From positions 1,550,001 to 1,614,000 of the forward strand of contig NZ_CP088261.1 of NCBI RefSeq assembly GCF_021117345.1: a stretch of 64,000 bases of DNA, given 5' to 3'. Shown one piece after another: positions 17,487 through 25,165 of this stretch. Numbering within the stretch: the first letter of the stretch is position 1; every line of letters begins with the position of its first letter. Origin of the DNA: Microbacterium sp. cx-55 (GTDB taxonomy: Bacteria > Actinomycetota > Actinomycetes > Actinomycetales > Microbacteriaceae). The position numbers were made by a program, and so were the translations under genes. The notes under the pieces were generated by a model. The model did no database searches, was not told the origin of the DNA, and saw only the letters and a list, made by a program, of their open reading frames with translations.

Positions 17487-18499
17487 CACAGCCCGGTGAT
17501 CTTCCTGCGGCGCGCGAGCAGCACGAGCACCGGAGCGCCGATGAACGCCGTGATGATGCCGACCTGCAGTTCTTGCGGCGGCACGATGACCCGCCCCACG
17601 ACATCCGCGATGAGCAGCAGAATCGGTGCGCACACCGCGGTGTAGGCGATGATCCACCGCTGGTCGGGCCCGACGAACCAGCGGACGACATGCGGGACCA
17701 TGAGCCCGAGGAACGCGATCGGGCCGGCCGCGGCCGTAGCGGCCCCGGCCAGGAGCGTCACAGCGACGATCACCAGAACCCGCGTGCGAACGACACTCGC
17801 ACCCAAGGACCGGGCCAGGTCCTCGCCGAGAGCCACGGCGTTCAGCGGCGCGGCGACGAGCGCGGCGATGACGAGCCCGATCGCGATGAACGGAAGGACG
17901 GCCCAGAGCACGTGCTCGTCACGCGACGTGAGGCTGCCTGCTCCCCAGAACCGCATCCCGTCGAAGACGGATGGGTTCAGAAGCGAGATCATGCTCGACA
18001 TTCCGCTGAGCATCGCCCCCAGTGCGACCCCGATCAAGGTCAGGCGAATGGGCGTCGCGCCCGCGGGGCCGCGGGAGCCGATGGCGAAGACGAGCATCGT
18101 CGCCGCGGCGGCGCCCGCGAAGGAGAACCAGACATATCCCTGGATGTTGCCTACCCCGAACCAGCCGATCCCGACGGTGACGAGGAATCCCGCACCCGCG
18201 TTCACCCCGAGAATGCCGGTATCCGCGAGCGGGTTGCGGGTCAGCGCCTGGATGAGCGCTCCCGCGACGCCCAGCGCCGCGCCGACGGCGGCGCCGATGA
18301 AGGCGCGCGGGAGACGCAGGCCGACCACGATCTCGTACACCTCTCCGGATCCGCGGCCCTGCGCGGCGTCGATGAGAGTTCGCACGACCTCGCCCGGCGG
18401 GATGTAGCGCGCACCGACCGCGAGACTCCCGACGACGGTCACGGCGAGCACTCCGGCGAGCACGATCAGCAGGCTCGACCGCGCCCCTGCCCCCCGCAC
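17486..18499 (-). CDS. FecCD family iron-siderophore ABC transporter permease (first)
   Basis: Partner membrane subunit, 337 residues, with the same fold as the second permease. It carries VGLRLPRAFIGAAVGAALG, VAGALIQALTRNPLADTGILG, the GPIAFLGLMVPHVVRW ATPase-contact motif and the C-terminal PPQELQVGIITAFIGAPVLVLLARR. The first available start in frame is the GTG at 18499; no convincing ribosome-binding site precedes it. The gene starts 59 bases after the binding-protein gene and runs directly into the second permease, so the three are one operon. The two different permeases are expected to form a heterodimer. Confidence 0.92.
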   Translation of the reverse strand: MRGAGARSSLLIVLAGVLAVTVVGSLAVGARYIPPGEVVRTLIDAAQGRGSGEVYEIVVGLRLPRAFIGAAVGAALGVAGALIQALTRNPLADTGILGVNAGAGFLVTVGIGWFGVGNIQGYVWFSFAGAAAATMLVFAIGSRGPAGATPIRLTLIGVALGAMLSGMSSMISLLNPSVFDGMRFWGAGSLTSRDEHVLWAVLPFIAIGLVIAALVAAPLNAVALGEDLARSLGASVVRTRVLVIVAVTLLAGAATAAAGPIAFLGLMVPHVVRWFVGPDQRWIIAYTAVCAPILLLIADVVGRVIVPPQELQVGIITAFIGAPVLVLLARRRKITGL

Positions 18500-18558
18500 T
18501 CTCGTGGGGGCAGGGGCGCGAGGGAGGCGCCCGACGGCCGACGTCGACGGGGCGATTG

Positions 18559-19566
18559 TCAGCTCGCCGACTCGGGGATGAGAACGGTCTGTTCGACCGA
18601 ATGCAGCCAGTCGAGCGCGGTGCCGTAGTCGGTCACACTCGACCAGACGCCGTACACGCTGCCCGACTGGGCGGCGGGGAGCGCGGTGAACAGCGGCGTC
18701 TGCACCGTGCCCGCCAGCGATGCAGACAACTCCCCTGCGGGGTTCGCGCCGGTGACGATGATCTCCGCCTCGCCCAGCACGGACGTGGTCAACTCGGGTG
18801 AGATGTACATCCAGCCTTTGTCGCCGTCCTCTTCGGCGGGGATGCTGGGTGTGGTCGCCGCGCCGAGGTCGTCGAAGAACAGGGCGCCGACGGCGCCGCC
18901 CGGGTAGAGCACCGAGAACCCGCCCTCGACGTCGCCGTCGCCGATCGCCGCCCAGGGGCGAGCCAGCACGTCGGCGTACTCGTCCTGCACCCGCGCCAGC
19001 TCGTCCTCGTAGAGGGCTTCGGCGGCGGAGAACTCGTCGGCGTGGCCGACGACATCCGCCACGCTCGCTCCGATGGCCCGCCAGTCGCCGCGGTACTCGC
19101 CCTCGAAGATGGCGGTGGGCGCGATCTGCGAGAGCTTTTCGTACGTCGCCTCGTCGATCTCCAGGACGTCGCCGACGATGAGGTCGGGTTCGGCGGCGAG
19201 AACCGCTTCGATGTTCAGATCGAAGAAGGCGCCGACGGTGTCCGCGCTGGCGATGAGATCCTGCTGTGCGGCCGTGAACGAGTCCGCGTACGCCGAGTAG
19301 TCCTGCATCGCCACCGGGGTGACTCCGACCGCAGCGAGCTGCCAGGGCGTGTCGTACGACACCGCGACGACGCGAAGCGGTTCGACGGGCACGGTGACGT
19401 CGCCGTAGGCGGTGTCGACGGTACGAGTCTCGGATGCTGCGGCCGATGCATCGGGCGCCGTGTCGGCGGGCGTGCAGGCCGTCAGGCCGACGAGCGTGAA
19501 CGCGAGAGCGATGGGCAGGGCGATACGGGCGCCGACGGAAGCGGTGCGGGGCATGAACGATCTCAT
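18559..19566 (-). CDS. Iron-siderophore ABC transporter substrate-binding lipoprotein
   Basis: Extracytoplasmic binding protein of 335 residues that should capture a ferric siderophore. The signal peptide has a basic start, a hydrophobic core and a lipobox LTAC with Cys31 as lipidation site. The mature part is a FepB/FhuD-type periplasmic binding protein fold: VVAVSYDTPWQLAAVGVTPVA near the N-terminus, NIEAVLAAEPDLIVG in the middle and a C-terminal lobe. The ATG at 19566 is supported by a -10 box 8 bases upstream; an ATG at 19554 is possible. Expression should be repressed by iron through the DtxR/IdeR-type box over the -10 region. Confidence 0.93.
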   Translation of the reverse strand: MRSFMPRTASVGARIALPIALAFTLVGLTACTPADTAPDASAAASETRTVDTAYGDVTVPVEPLRVVAVSYDTPWQLAAVGVTPVAMQDYSAYADSFTAAQQDLIASADTVGAFFDLNIEAVLAAEPDLIVGDVLEIDEATYEKLSQIAPTAIFEGEYRGDWRAIGASVADVVGHADEFSAAEALYEDELARVQDEYADVLARPWAAIGDGDVEGGFSVLYPGGAVGALFFDDLGAATTPSIPAEEDGDKGWMYISPELTTSVLGEAEIIVTGANPAGELSASLAGTVQTPLFTALPAAQSGSVYGVWSSVTDYGTALDWLHSVEQTVLIPESAS

Positions 19567-19580
19567 TTCAGCGAAGATTA
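19567..19580 (-). promoter_or_regulatory. Predicted leaderless, iron-controlled promoter of the binding-protein operon
   Basis: Minus-strand TAATCT (19580-19575) with 8 bases to the ATG at 19566. It overlaps the left edge of the iron box, so repressor binding would block RNA polymerase. Confidence 0.6.
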
Positions 19581-19596
19581 GGTAAGCCTTACCTAC
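19578..19596. promoter_or_regulatory. DtxR/IdeR-type iron box
   Basis: TTAGGTAAGCCTTACCTAC matches the 19-base DtxR/IdeR consensus (TTAGGTTAGSCTAACCTAA) at 16 of 19 positions, and its core is a palindrome. It overlaps the -10 box of the siderophore-binding protein gene. This predicts repression in iron-replete cells by an iron-dependent DtxR-family regulator encoded elsewhere. Confidence 0.88.
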
Positions 19597-19675
19597 TCCA
19601 CGATCGTAACCGTGTCCCCATTGCGCTAGTTGGACAATGTGTACCTTTTTCTTGACAGCCGCCTCGTACGGTGAG

Positions 19676-20455
19676 TCAGTCCCGATCCTGCTCCACGTGT
19701 CCGCTCGCGCCCGCGGTCCAGTAGCCCACGGCGCGGTGGCGGTCCCGGCTGAGCCCCCACGCCATACGCACGTGCGACCGCACGCGCCGCGCCGCCGCCG
19801 CCTCGCACGCGATCCAGGCGTACCCGGGCCCATCCGGCACATCGCTCTCCGCCACCGCGGCGGGCAACGCGCTGGTGCGTCCGCCGGATCCGATGATCCA
19901 CGTCCACTCGACGTTTCCGCGTGTGGGGATCTCCTGTCGGTCCTGCTCCCCCGGGACTTCGACGATGGCGCGGGCGCGGGCTCCGGCGGGGAGTTCCTCC
20001 ACGATGCGCGCGAGTCCCGGCAACCCGGTCGCGTCGGCGACGAGCAACTGCCACTGACTGTCCGCCGGCGGCGCGTAGTACGACCGAGACGGTCCGCCGT
20101 GGAAGACGCCGACGATGTCGCCGGCCTCGGCGTTCTCGGCCCAGCCGGACGCGACTCCGCCCTCGTGGACGACGAAGTCGATGTCGAGTTCCTGTCCGTC
20201 GTCGTGCACCGCACGCACGGTGTAATGGCGCCACGGCGGTTCGTCGTCGGTCGGGGCGTGCCCGTACTCGCGGTCGTTGAAGAATGCGACGTCCGCATCC
20301 CGCTCTCCTGGCCGGGGAAACGCGAGGTCGATGCGCTCATCGCCACCGCCGTCGGTGTGCCAGCGCCAGTCTCCGACGGCACGCAACCGCACGCGGATGG
20401 CGGAGGGGGTCAGTCGTGTCGTGCGGACGACCGCCGCGGGCTCGCAGAATGCCAT
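19676..20455 (-). CDS. Siderophore-interacting protein (FAD-binding ferric-siderophore reductase)
   Basis: Cytoplasmic flavoprotein of 259 residues in the ViuB/YqjH (SIP) family that reduces ferric siderophore and releases iron. The N-terminal FAD-binding barrel contains the signature RHYTVRAVHDDGQELDIDFVVHEGG and the GWAENAEAGDIVGVFHGG strand. The NAD(P)H-binding half has the LLVADATGLPGLARIVEELP segment and the C-terminal YAWIACEAAAARRVRSH motif, with alpha-helical extension (MAWGLSRDRHRAVGYW). The ATG at 20455 starts 2 bases after the stop of the AraC regulator, so these two form an operon transcribed towards the iron-box promoter of the uptake genes. Confidence 0.92.
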   Translation of the reverse strand: MAFCEPAAVVRTTRLTPSAIRVRLRAVGDWRWHTDGGGDERIDLAFPRPGERDADVAFFNDREYGHAPTDDEPPWRHYTVRAVHDDGQELDIDFVVHEGGVASGWAENAEAGDIVGVFHGGPSRSYYAPPADSQWQLLVADATGLPGLARIVEELPAGARARAIVEVPGEQDRQEIPTRGNVEWTWIIGSGGRTSALPAAVAESDVPDGPGYAWIACEAAAARRVRSHVRMAWGLSRDRHRAVGYWTAGASGHVEQDRD

Positions 20456-20457
20456 GG

Positions 20458-21327
20458 TCAGCTCTCCTGGGTGGGGGTGTCGTCGCGACGGCCGGAGGTC
20501 GCTGCGCCGAAGGAACGGAAGTAGGCGGCAGGCGTGTGGCCCGTGGCCTGTCGGAAGAGTTGGATGAAGGTGCTCGAGTTGGTGTACCCGACGTTCCGCG
20601 CGACCGTGATCACGGACTGGCCCGCGGCGATGTCGATCAGGGCGCGCCGCATCCGCACGTTGATGCGCCACTGCGTCAGGCTCGAACCGGTTTCGCGCTC
20701 GAACCCGCGGTTCACGGTGCGTCCGCTCACCCCGATCGTCCGGCCCCACTCGTCACTCGTGCCGCTGTCGGCGGGGTTCTGGGCGATCTTCTCCGCGATC
20801 GCCCTCAGCTCGGCGCTCCGGGGCATGTGCACGTCGAGCGTGGCGGAGCGGACGGGCGCGAGCAGGTCGACGACCAGTTGTTGGATCCGCATCCGCACGT
20901 CGGTCGTCAGCTCGGCGTTCTTGTTGGCGAGAAGCAGTTCCCGCAGCACCGGTGTGACGCCGATCCCGGTGGCGATCTGCCACGGGACGGTGACGCGATC
21001 GGCCGAGAAGTACGTGACGTAGAACGATGTTCCGGGTTCGGCCGTGACGTGGTGGGTGGTTCCGGCGGGGATCCAGATCCCCAGTCCGAGCGGGGTGACC
21101 CACAGCCGTCCGTCTGCTTCGACGGTCAGCACGCCGCTATCGGAGAAGATCAGCTCGTGTTCATCGTGCACCCCGTCGGTCCACTTCTCGTGGCTGGTGC
21201 TGACGATCGACTGCGTCGTCAGGAGCCACGGTTCGTGGGTCAGGGCATGCGTCACGTCATCCGGCGCTGATGACGGGTCTGCGTCGGATGGTGCATCCGC
21301 CGCCGCTGCGTGTCCAGAATCAAGCAT
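20458..21327 (-). CDS. AraC family transcriptional regulator of the siderophore locus
   Basis: Regulator of 289 residues. An N-terminal cupin-like sensor domain (about 35-150: HDEHELIFSDSG, LGIWIPAGTTHHV) precedes a C-terminal AraC double helix-turn-helix (about 190-275: ELRAIAEKIAQ and SVITVARNVGYTNSSTFIQLFRQATGHTPAAYF). Many AraC regulators next to siderophore genes bind the ferric siderophore and activate uptake, which is the likely role here (inference from location). The ATG at 21327 has a TACACT box 8 bases upstream. It is cotranscribed with the reductase gene. I see no iron box in front of it. Confidence 0.9.
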   Translation of the reverse strand: MLDSGHAAAADAPSDADPSSAPDDVTHALTHEPWLLTTQSIVSTSHEKWTDGVHDEHELIFSDSGVLTVEADGRLWVTPLGLGIWIPAGTTHHVTAEPGTSFYVTYFSADRVTVPWQIATGIGVTPVLRELLLANKNAELTTDVRMRIQQLVVDLLAPVRSATLDVHMPRSAELRAIAEKIAQNPADSGTSDEWGRTIGVSGRTVNRGFERETGSSLTQWRINVRMRRALIDIAAGQSVITVARNVGYTNSSTFIQLFRQATGHTPAAYFRSFGAATSGRRDDTPTQES

Positions 21328-21341
21328 CGGGCTCGAGTGTA
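21328..21341 (-). promoter_or_regulatory. Predicted leaderless promoter of the AraC-reductase operon
   Basis: Minus-strand TACACT (21341-21336) with 8 bases to the ATG at 21327. Confidence 0.5.
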
Positions 21342-21384
21342 ACGCGATCCGTCTACTCGTCGTGGGTGACGACGCTTGCGCGCT

Positions 21385-21444
21385 GTCGTGAACGTGCGCG
21401 TCGTGAACGTCCGCGTCGGGAACGTGCGCGTCGGGAACGTGCGC
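21385..21444. repeat. Four tandem copies of a 15-bp repeat
   Basis: Units at 21385-21399, 21400-21414, 21415-21429 and 21430-21444, consensus GTCGKGAACGTGCGC; the last two copies are identical and the others differ at one or two bases. A partial fifth copy (GTCGCG) follows. The array lies between the AraC regulator start and the stop of the UvrA-like gene, about 30 bases beyond that stop. Confidence 0.85.
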
Positions 21445-21475
21445 GTCGCGCCCCGCGCTGCGCGTCAGCGGCGGA

Positions 21476-24049
21476 TCAGGCCCGCAGCGATCTGCGTCGT
21501 TCGAGCGCCGCCGTGAGGTACGGCCCGGTCGGGCTCGACGGGTGCGCCGCGACGGACTCGGGCGTGCCTTCGGCCACCACGGTGCCGCCGGCCGCTCCCG
21601 CGCCGGGACCCATGTCGATGACCCAGTCGGCCTCCGCGACGATGCGCATGTCGTGCTCGACGATGATGACCGTGTTGCCGCCGTCGACGAGGTGCTGGAG
21701 GTGGGTGATCAAGCGGTCGGCATCGGCGGGATGCAGCCCGGAGGTCGGTTCATCCAGAAGGTAGAGCGTGTCGCCACGGGTGGCACGACGCAGCTCGGAC
21801 GCGAGCTTCACGCGCTGCGCCTCACCACCGGACAGCTCGGTCGCCGGCTGACCGAGCGACACGTACCCGAGGCCCACGTCGAGGAGCGCATCGAGGTGGC
21901 GGCACACGTCGGGGTCGTCCGCGAAGACCTCGCGCGCACGAGTGACGCTCAGCGACAGGACGTCGGCGATCGTGTGCCCCGCCAGCTCGATCTCGAGCGT
22001 CTCCGGGTTGTACCGTGAACCGCCGCACGTCGCGCACGGTGCCTGCACGGTGGGCAGGAAGAGCAGCTCGACCTCCATCGTCCCCTCCCCCTTGCACGTG
22101 GGGCAGCGACCACTCGGCAGATTGAATGAGAAGCGACTTGCGTTGTAGCGGCGTCGGCGCGCTTCCGGCGTTGCGGCGAACAACAATCGCACTCGATCGA
22201 ACAGGCCGGTGTAGGTCGCGACATTCGACCGGGGCGTGCGGCCGATGGGCTTCTGGCTGACCTGAACAACGCGGCGGAGTCGATCCGCCGGTCCGGTCGC
22301 CCGTCCGGAGGTGACAATCGGTGCGGCACCGAGCAACGGATCGTCGGCGGATGCTGTCTCGGTCTCGCCCGCGGCACTCTCGCCCACGTCGCTGGCCAGA
22401 CTCTCGCGGAGGAGGTCGGGAAGCGCCTGGCTCACCAGGCTCGACTTGCCGGACCCCGAGACTCCGGTGACCGCCGTCAGCGCACCGAGGGGGAACGTGA
22501 CCGACAGCTCGCTCAGGTTGTTCCGGCTCACGTTCTCGAGCGCCAGGCGCGCGTCACCCGACCGGCGGGGCCGGCGCTCAGTCCGCGGGGTGTCCGCATC
22601 CGCGAAGAGATAACGGCGGGTGACGGACTGCTCGACGCCGCGCAGGCCCTCCAGCGGACCGGAGTACAGCACCGAGCCGCCGGCCGCGCCGGCGCCCGGA
22701 CCGATGTCGACGATCCAGTCCGCGTGACGGACGACGTCGACCGAATGCTCGACGAAGAAGACCGTGTTGCCGGTGTCCTTCAGCGTGCCGAGGATTCGCA
22801 GCAGCGCCTCGGTGTCGGCCGGATGCAGCCCCGCGGACGGCTCGTCCAAGACGAAGACCACGCCGAACAATCGCGAAACGACCTGGGTCGCGAGGCGCAT
22901 GCGCTGGAGCTCCCCCGATGACAACGTGATCGTCGTCCGGTCGAGGGAGAGATATCCGAGCCCGAGGTCGATGAGCGGGGTCACGCGTACGAGGAGCTCG
23001 GAGATGAGACGCTGCGCCGCCAGACGCTGCTCGGGGGCCAGCGCCTCACCGCGAGCGACGGACGCGCTCGGGATCCAGTCCGGCTCTTGCACGCGACGCA
23101 TCAGCGCCGCCAGATCGTCGAGCGTCATCGACGACACCTGCGTGATGTCACTGCCCTCGAAGGTGACCGCGAGAGCGTCGGGCTTCAGCCGAGTGCCGTG
23201 GCAGGTCGGGCACTCGACGCTCACCATGAACGAGGCCGCGCGTTCCCGCATCCGGGCGCTCTTCGAGTTCGCGAACGTGTCCAGCACGTAGCGTCTTACG
23301 CCCAGGAACGTGCTCATGTAGCGCGGTTCGAGCCCGGCGGCGACCGCCCGTCGTACCTCTGCCGGAGGGCGATCGGTGAAGACCGGCACCTGCGGAGAAT
23401 CATCCGTGTAGAGCAGCCATTCGCGCTGATCGGGCGCGATATCCCGCCAGGGGATGTCGAGGTCGTAGCCGAGTGAGATCAGACTGTCGCGGAGCTGCTT
23501 GCCGTGCCACGCGGTCGGCCATGCCGCGAGCGCGCCGTCGTTGATCGACAGCCCTTCGTCGGGAACCATGAGCTCTTCGGGCACGTCGTACACGCGACCG
23601 AGACCGTGGCAGGTGGGGCAGGCGCCCTGCACCGTGTTCGTGGAGAAGTCCTCTGCCAGCAGCATGGGCGCGCCATCCGGGTACGTACCGACGCGGGAGA
23701 ACAGCATCCGTACGACGTTCGCGATGGTGGTGGCGCTGCCGACCGTCGATCGTGCCGTGCCGCCCGAGCGCTGTTGCGGGAGGGCGACCGCGGGCGGGAG
23801 GCCGTCGATCGCATCGACGTCGGGCGCACCGACCTGCTCGATCAGACGCCTTGCGTAGGGTGCGACCGATTCGAAGTAGCGGCGTTGGGACTCGGCGTAC
23901 AGCGTGCCGAACGCGAGCGAGCTCTTTCCGGAACCGGAAACGCCCGTGAAGGCAACGAGCGCATCGCGCGGGATGTCGACCGCGACATCCCGGAGATTAT
24001 GCTCCCGCGCCCCACGGACGCGGACACCGCTCTCGTGAGCGGGCGTCAC
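21476..24049 (-). CDS. UvrA-like ABC ATPase (second paralogue)
   Basis: UvrA-family protein of 857 residues with two nucleotide-binding domains. NBD1 has Walker A GVSGSGKSS, zinc motifs CPTCHG (twice), Walker B VLDEPSAGLHP and an unusual signature TLSSGELQR near residue 376 instead of LSGGE. NBD2 has GVSGSGKSS, CPTCKG/CATCGG, LSGGEAQR and LLDEPTSGLHP. A low-complexity acidic insert follows the NBD2 Walker A. It is shorter than housekeeping UvrA and differs clearly from the paralogue at 12339, so it is probably not the repair enzyme; antibiotic or DNA-adduct tolerance is the family-based guess. GTG at 24049 overlaps the stop of the DUF6458 gene (GTGA). Confidence 0.88.
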   Translation of the reverse strand: MTPAHESGVRVRGAREHNLRDVAVDIPRDALVAFTGVSGSGKSSLAFGTLYAESQRRYFESVAPYARRLIEQVGAPDVDAIDGLPPAVALPQQRSGGTARSTVGSATTIANVVRMLFSRVGTYPDGAPMLLAEDFSTNTVQGACPTCHGLGRVYDVPEELMVPDEGLSINDGALAAWPTAWHGKQLRDSLISLGYDLDIPWRDIAPDQREWLLYTDDSPQVPVFTDRPPAEVRRAVAAGLEPRYMSTFLGVRRYVLDTFANSKSARMRERAASFMVSVECPTCHGTRLKPDALAVTFEGSDITQVSSMTLDDLAALMRRVQEPDWIPSASVARGEALAPEQRLAAQRLISELLVRVTPLIDLGLGYLSLDRTTITLSSGELQRMRLATQVVSRLFGVVFVLDEPSAGLHPADTEALLRILGTLKDTGNTVFFVEHSVDVVRHADWIVDIGPGAGAAGGSVLYSGPLEGLRGVEQSVTRRYLFADADTPRTERRPRRSGDARLALENVSRNNLSELSVTFPLGALTAVTGVSGSGKSSLVSQALPDLLRESLASDVGESAAGETETASADDPLLGAAPIVTSGRATGPADRLRRVVQVSQKPIGRTPRSNVATYTGLFDRVRLLFAATPEARRRRYNASRFSFNLPSGRCPTCKGEGTMEVELLFLPTVQAPCATCGGSRYNPETLEIELAGHTIADVLSLSVTRAREVFADDPDVCRHLDALLDVGLGYVSLGQPATELSGGEAQRVKLASELRRATRGDTLYLLDEPTSGLHPADADRLITHLQHLVDGGNTVIIVEHDMRIVAEADWVIDMGPGAGAAGGTVVAEGTPESVAAHPSSPTGPYLTAALERRRSLRA

Positions 24050-24303
24050 ACCGTGTCGTCGGTCGAACGCGTGGTGCGGCGCGTGACGCGCTCACCGGCG
24101 GTCGGGTCGACGGCCGTGCGGGTCACGGTGTCGGTCTGGCGGCGACGCGCGAGCAGCACGATGCCGATGACGAAGACGACCGCACCGGCGCCCATCAGGA
24201 TGTAGCCGATCAGGTCGAGGTTCACACCCGGGACATCGACGTTGATGGCGAAGGCGAGAATTGCTCCGATGACGAATAGGGCGATGCCCCCACCGATACT
24301 CAC
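24046..24303 (-). CDS. DUF6458 family small membrane protein
   Basis: Protein of 85 residues with two membrane helices (GGIALFVIGAILAFAINVDV and LIGYILMGAGAVVFVIGIVL) and an Arg/Thr-rich cytoplasmic tail. The MSIGGGIALFVIGAILAFA opening and the conserved DLIGYILMGAG segment identify the DUF6458 family, which is common in actinobacteria and of unknown function. The ATG at 24303 has a GGAGG-type site close upstream. Its stop overlaps the GTG of the UvrA-like gene by 4 bases, so the two are cotranscribed. Confidence 0.88.
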   Translation of the reverse strand: MSIGGGIALFVIGAILAFAINVDVPGVNLDLIGYILMGAGAVVFVIGIVLLARRRQTDTVTRTAVDPTAGERVTRRTTRSTDDTV

Positions 24304-24385
24304 AGTGGCCTCCTGATAGCTGGCGAACGGTACGACGCCATCATGGCGGACGGGTCAGACACGCTCCCGGGGCTTGACAGCGCGC

Positions 24386-25153
24386 TCAGGCGACGGGGCT
24401 CACGGGCGTCCACTGCCCGAACTTCGGCAGCCGTCCGTCGCCCGAGGACCGACCCGTCAGACGCCGACGCACCCACGGGCCGACGTGAGTGCGGTAGTAC
24501 GCGGCTCCGCGGAGCCGCACCGAGCGGTCCTCCTCGGTCAGCGACCACCAGTCGTGCGGCGGAGTGTGGCCGAGAGAGGTCAACACCCGCGCCGCGACGC
24601 GGTGGTGTCCACGAGAGTTCATGTGCAAGCGGTCTTCCGACCAGTAGTCCGGCCGCGAAAGCTCGTCGTCGGGCCAGTTCAACGCGCGGAACACGTCGTC
24701 GCGGCCAGCGATCCGGTCGACGACCGCCACCGAGAGCTCGTCGCCGCGGCGCTGCACGAGGCGGCCCATCGGCAGGTGGGCCGACGGATTCGCGCCCGAC
24801 AACAGGATCACCCGGACGCCTTCCGCGTCGCACCGCTCGAGCACACGCGTGAACGCGTCGGCGACGTGAGCGATCGTCGTGCGCGGCCGGAGCATGTCGT
24901 TGCCCCCGCCGTTGAACGACAGGTGGGTCGGGCGCAGCGCGAGTGCGGGCTCGAGCTGCTCCTCGACGATCGGCCAGACGAGCTTCCCGCGGATGGCGAG
25001 GTTCGCGTATGAGATCGGCTCACCCACCGCATCCGCCCATCCCTGGGCGACGATGTCTGCCCAGCCGCGAACGGTCCCGTCGGGCAGCTCGTCGCCGACG
25101 CCCTCGGTGAATGAATCGCCGATCGCGACGTAGCGGATAGAGGGTGCAGGCAC
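24386..25153 (-). CDS. SGNH/GDSL hydrolase family protein
   Basis: Serine hydrolase of 255 residues with the SGNH blocks: GDSFTEGVGD near the N-terminus (nucleophile Ser14), Gly in the NLAIRGKL block, GGGND near residue 82 and the terminal DRLHMNSRGHHRV block, which provides the catalytic Asp-His pair. No signal peptide is present, so it is probably cytoplasmic. The substrate, an ester of some kind, cannot be deduced. The GTG at 25153 is supported by a TAAGCT box 6 bases upstream. The MFS gene upstream on the same strand stops only 5 bases away. Confidence 0.9.
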   Translation of the reverse strand: MPAPSIRYVAIGDSFTEGVGDELPDGTVRGWADIVAQGWADAVGEPISYANLAIRGKLVWPIVEEQLEPALALRPTHLSFNGGGNDMLRPRTTIAHVADAFTRVLERCDAEGVRVILLSGANPSAHLPMGRLVQRRGDELSVAVVDRIAGRDDVFRALNWPDDELSRPDYWSEDRLHMNSRGHHRVAARVLTSLGHTPPHDWWSLTEEDRSVRLRGAAYYRTHVGPWVRRRLTGRSSGDGRLPKFGQWTPVSPVA

Positions 25154-25165
25154 CGGCTCAGCTTA
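25154..25165 (-). promoter_or_regulatory. Predicted leaderless promoter of the SGNH hydrolase gene
   Basis: Minus-strand TAAGCT (25165-25160) with 6 bases to the GTG at 25153. It overlaps the end of the MFS gene. Confidence 0.5.

Noticed and set aside
21328..21384. Iron box in front of the siderophore AraC-reductase operon
   Set aside because: I looked for a TTAGGT-like palindrome there and found none; only the box at 19578-19596 is convincing.
21270..21764. A plus-strand frame covering the 15-bp tandem repeat
   Set aside because: Its repeat-derived Arg/Glu sequence is followed only by antisense of the UvrA-like gene; the repeat being a multiple of three keeps the frame open by chance.
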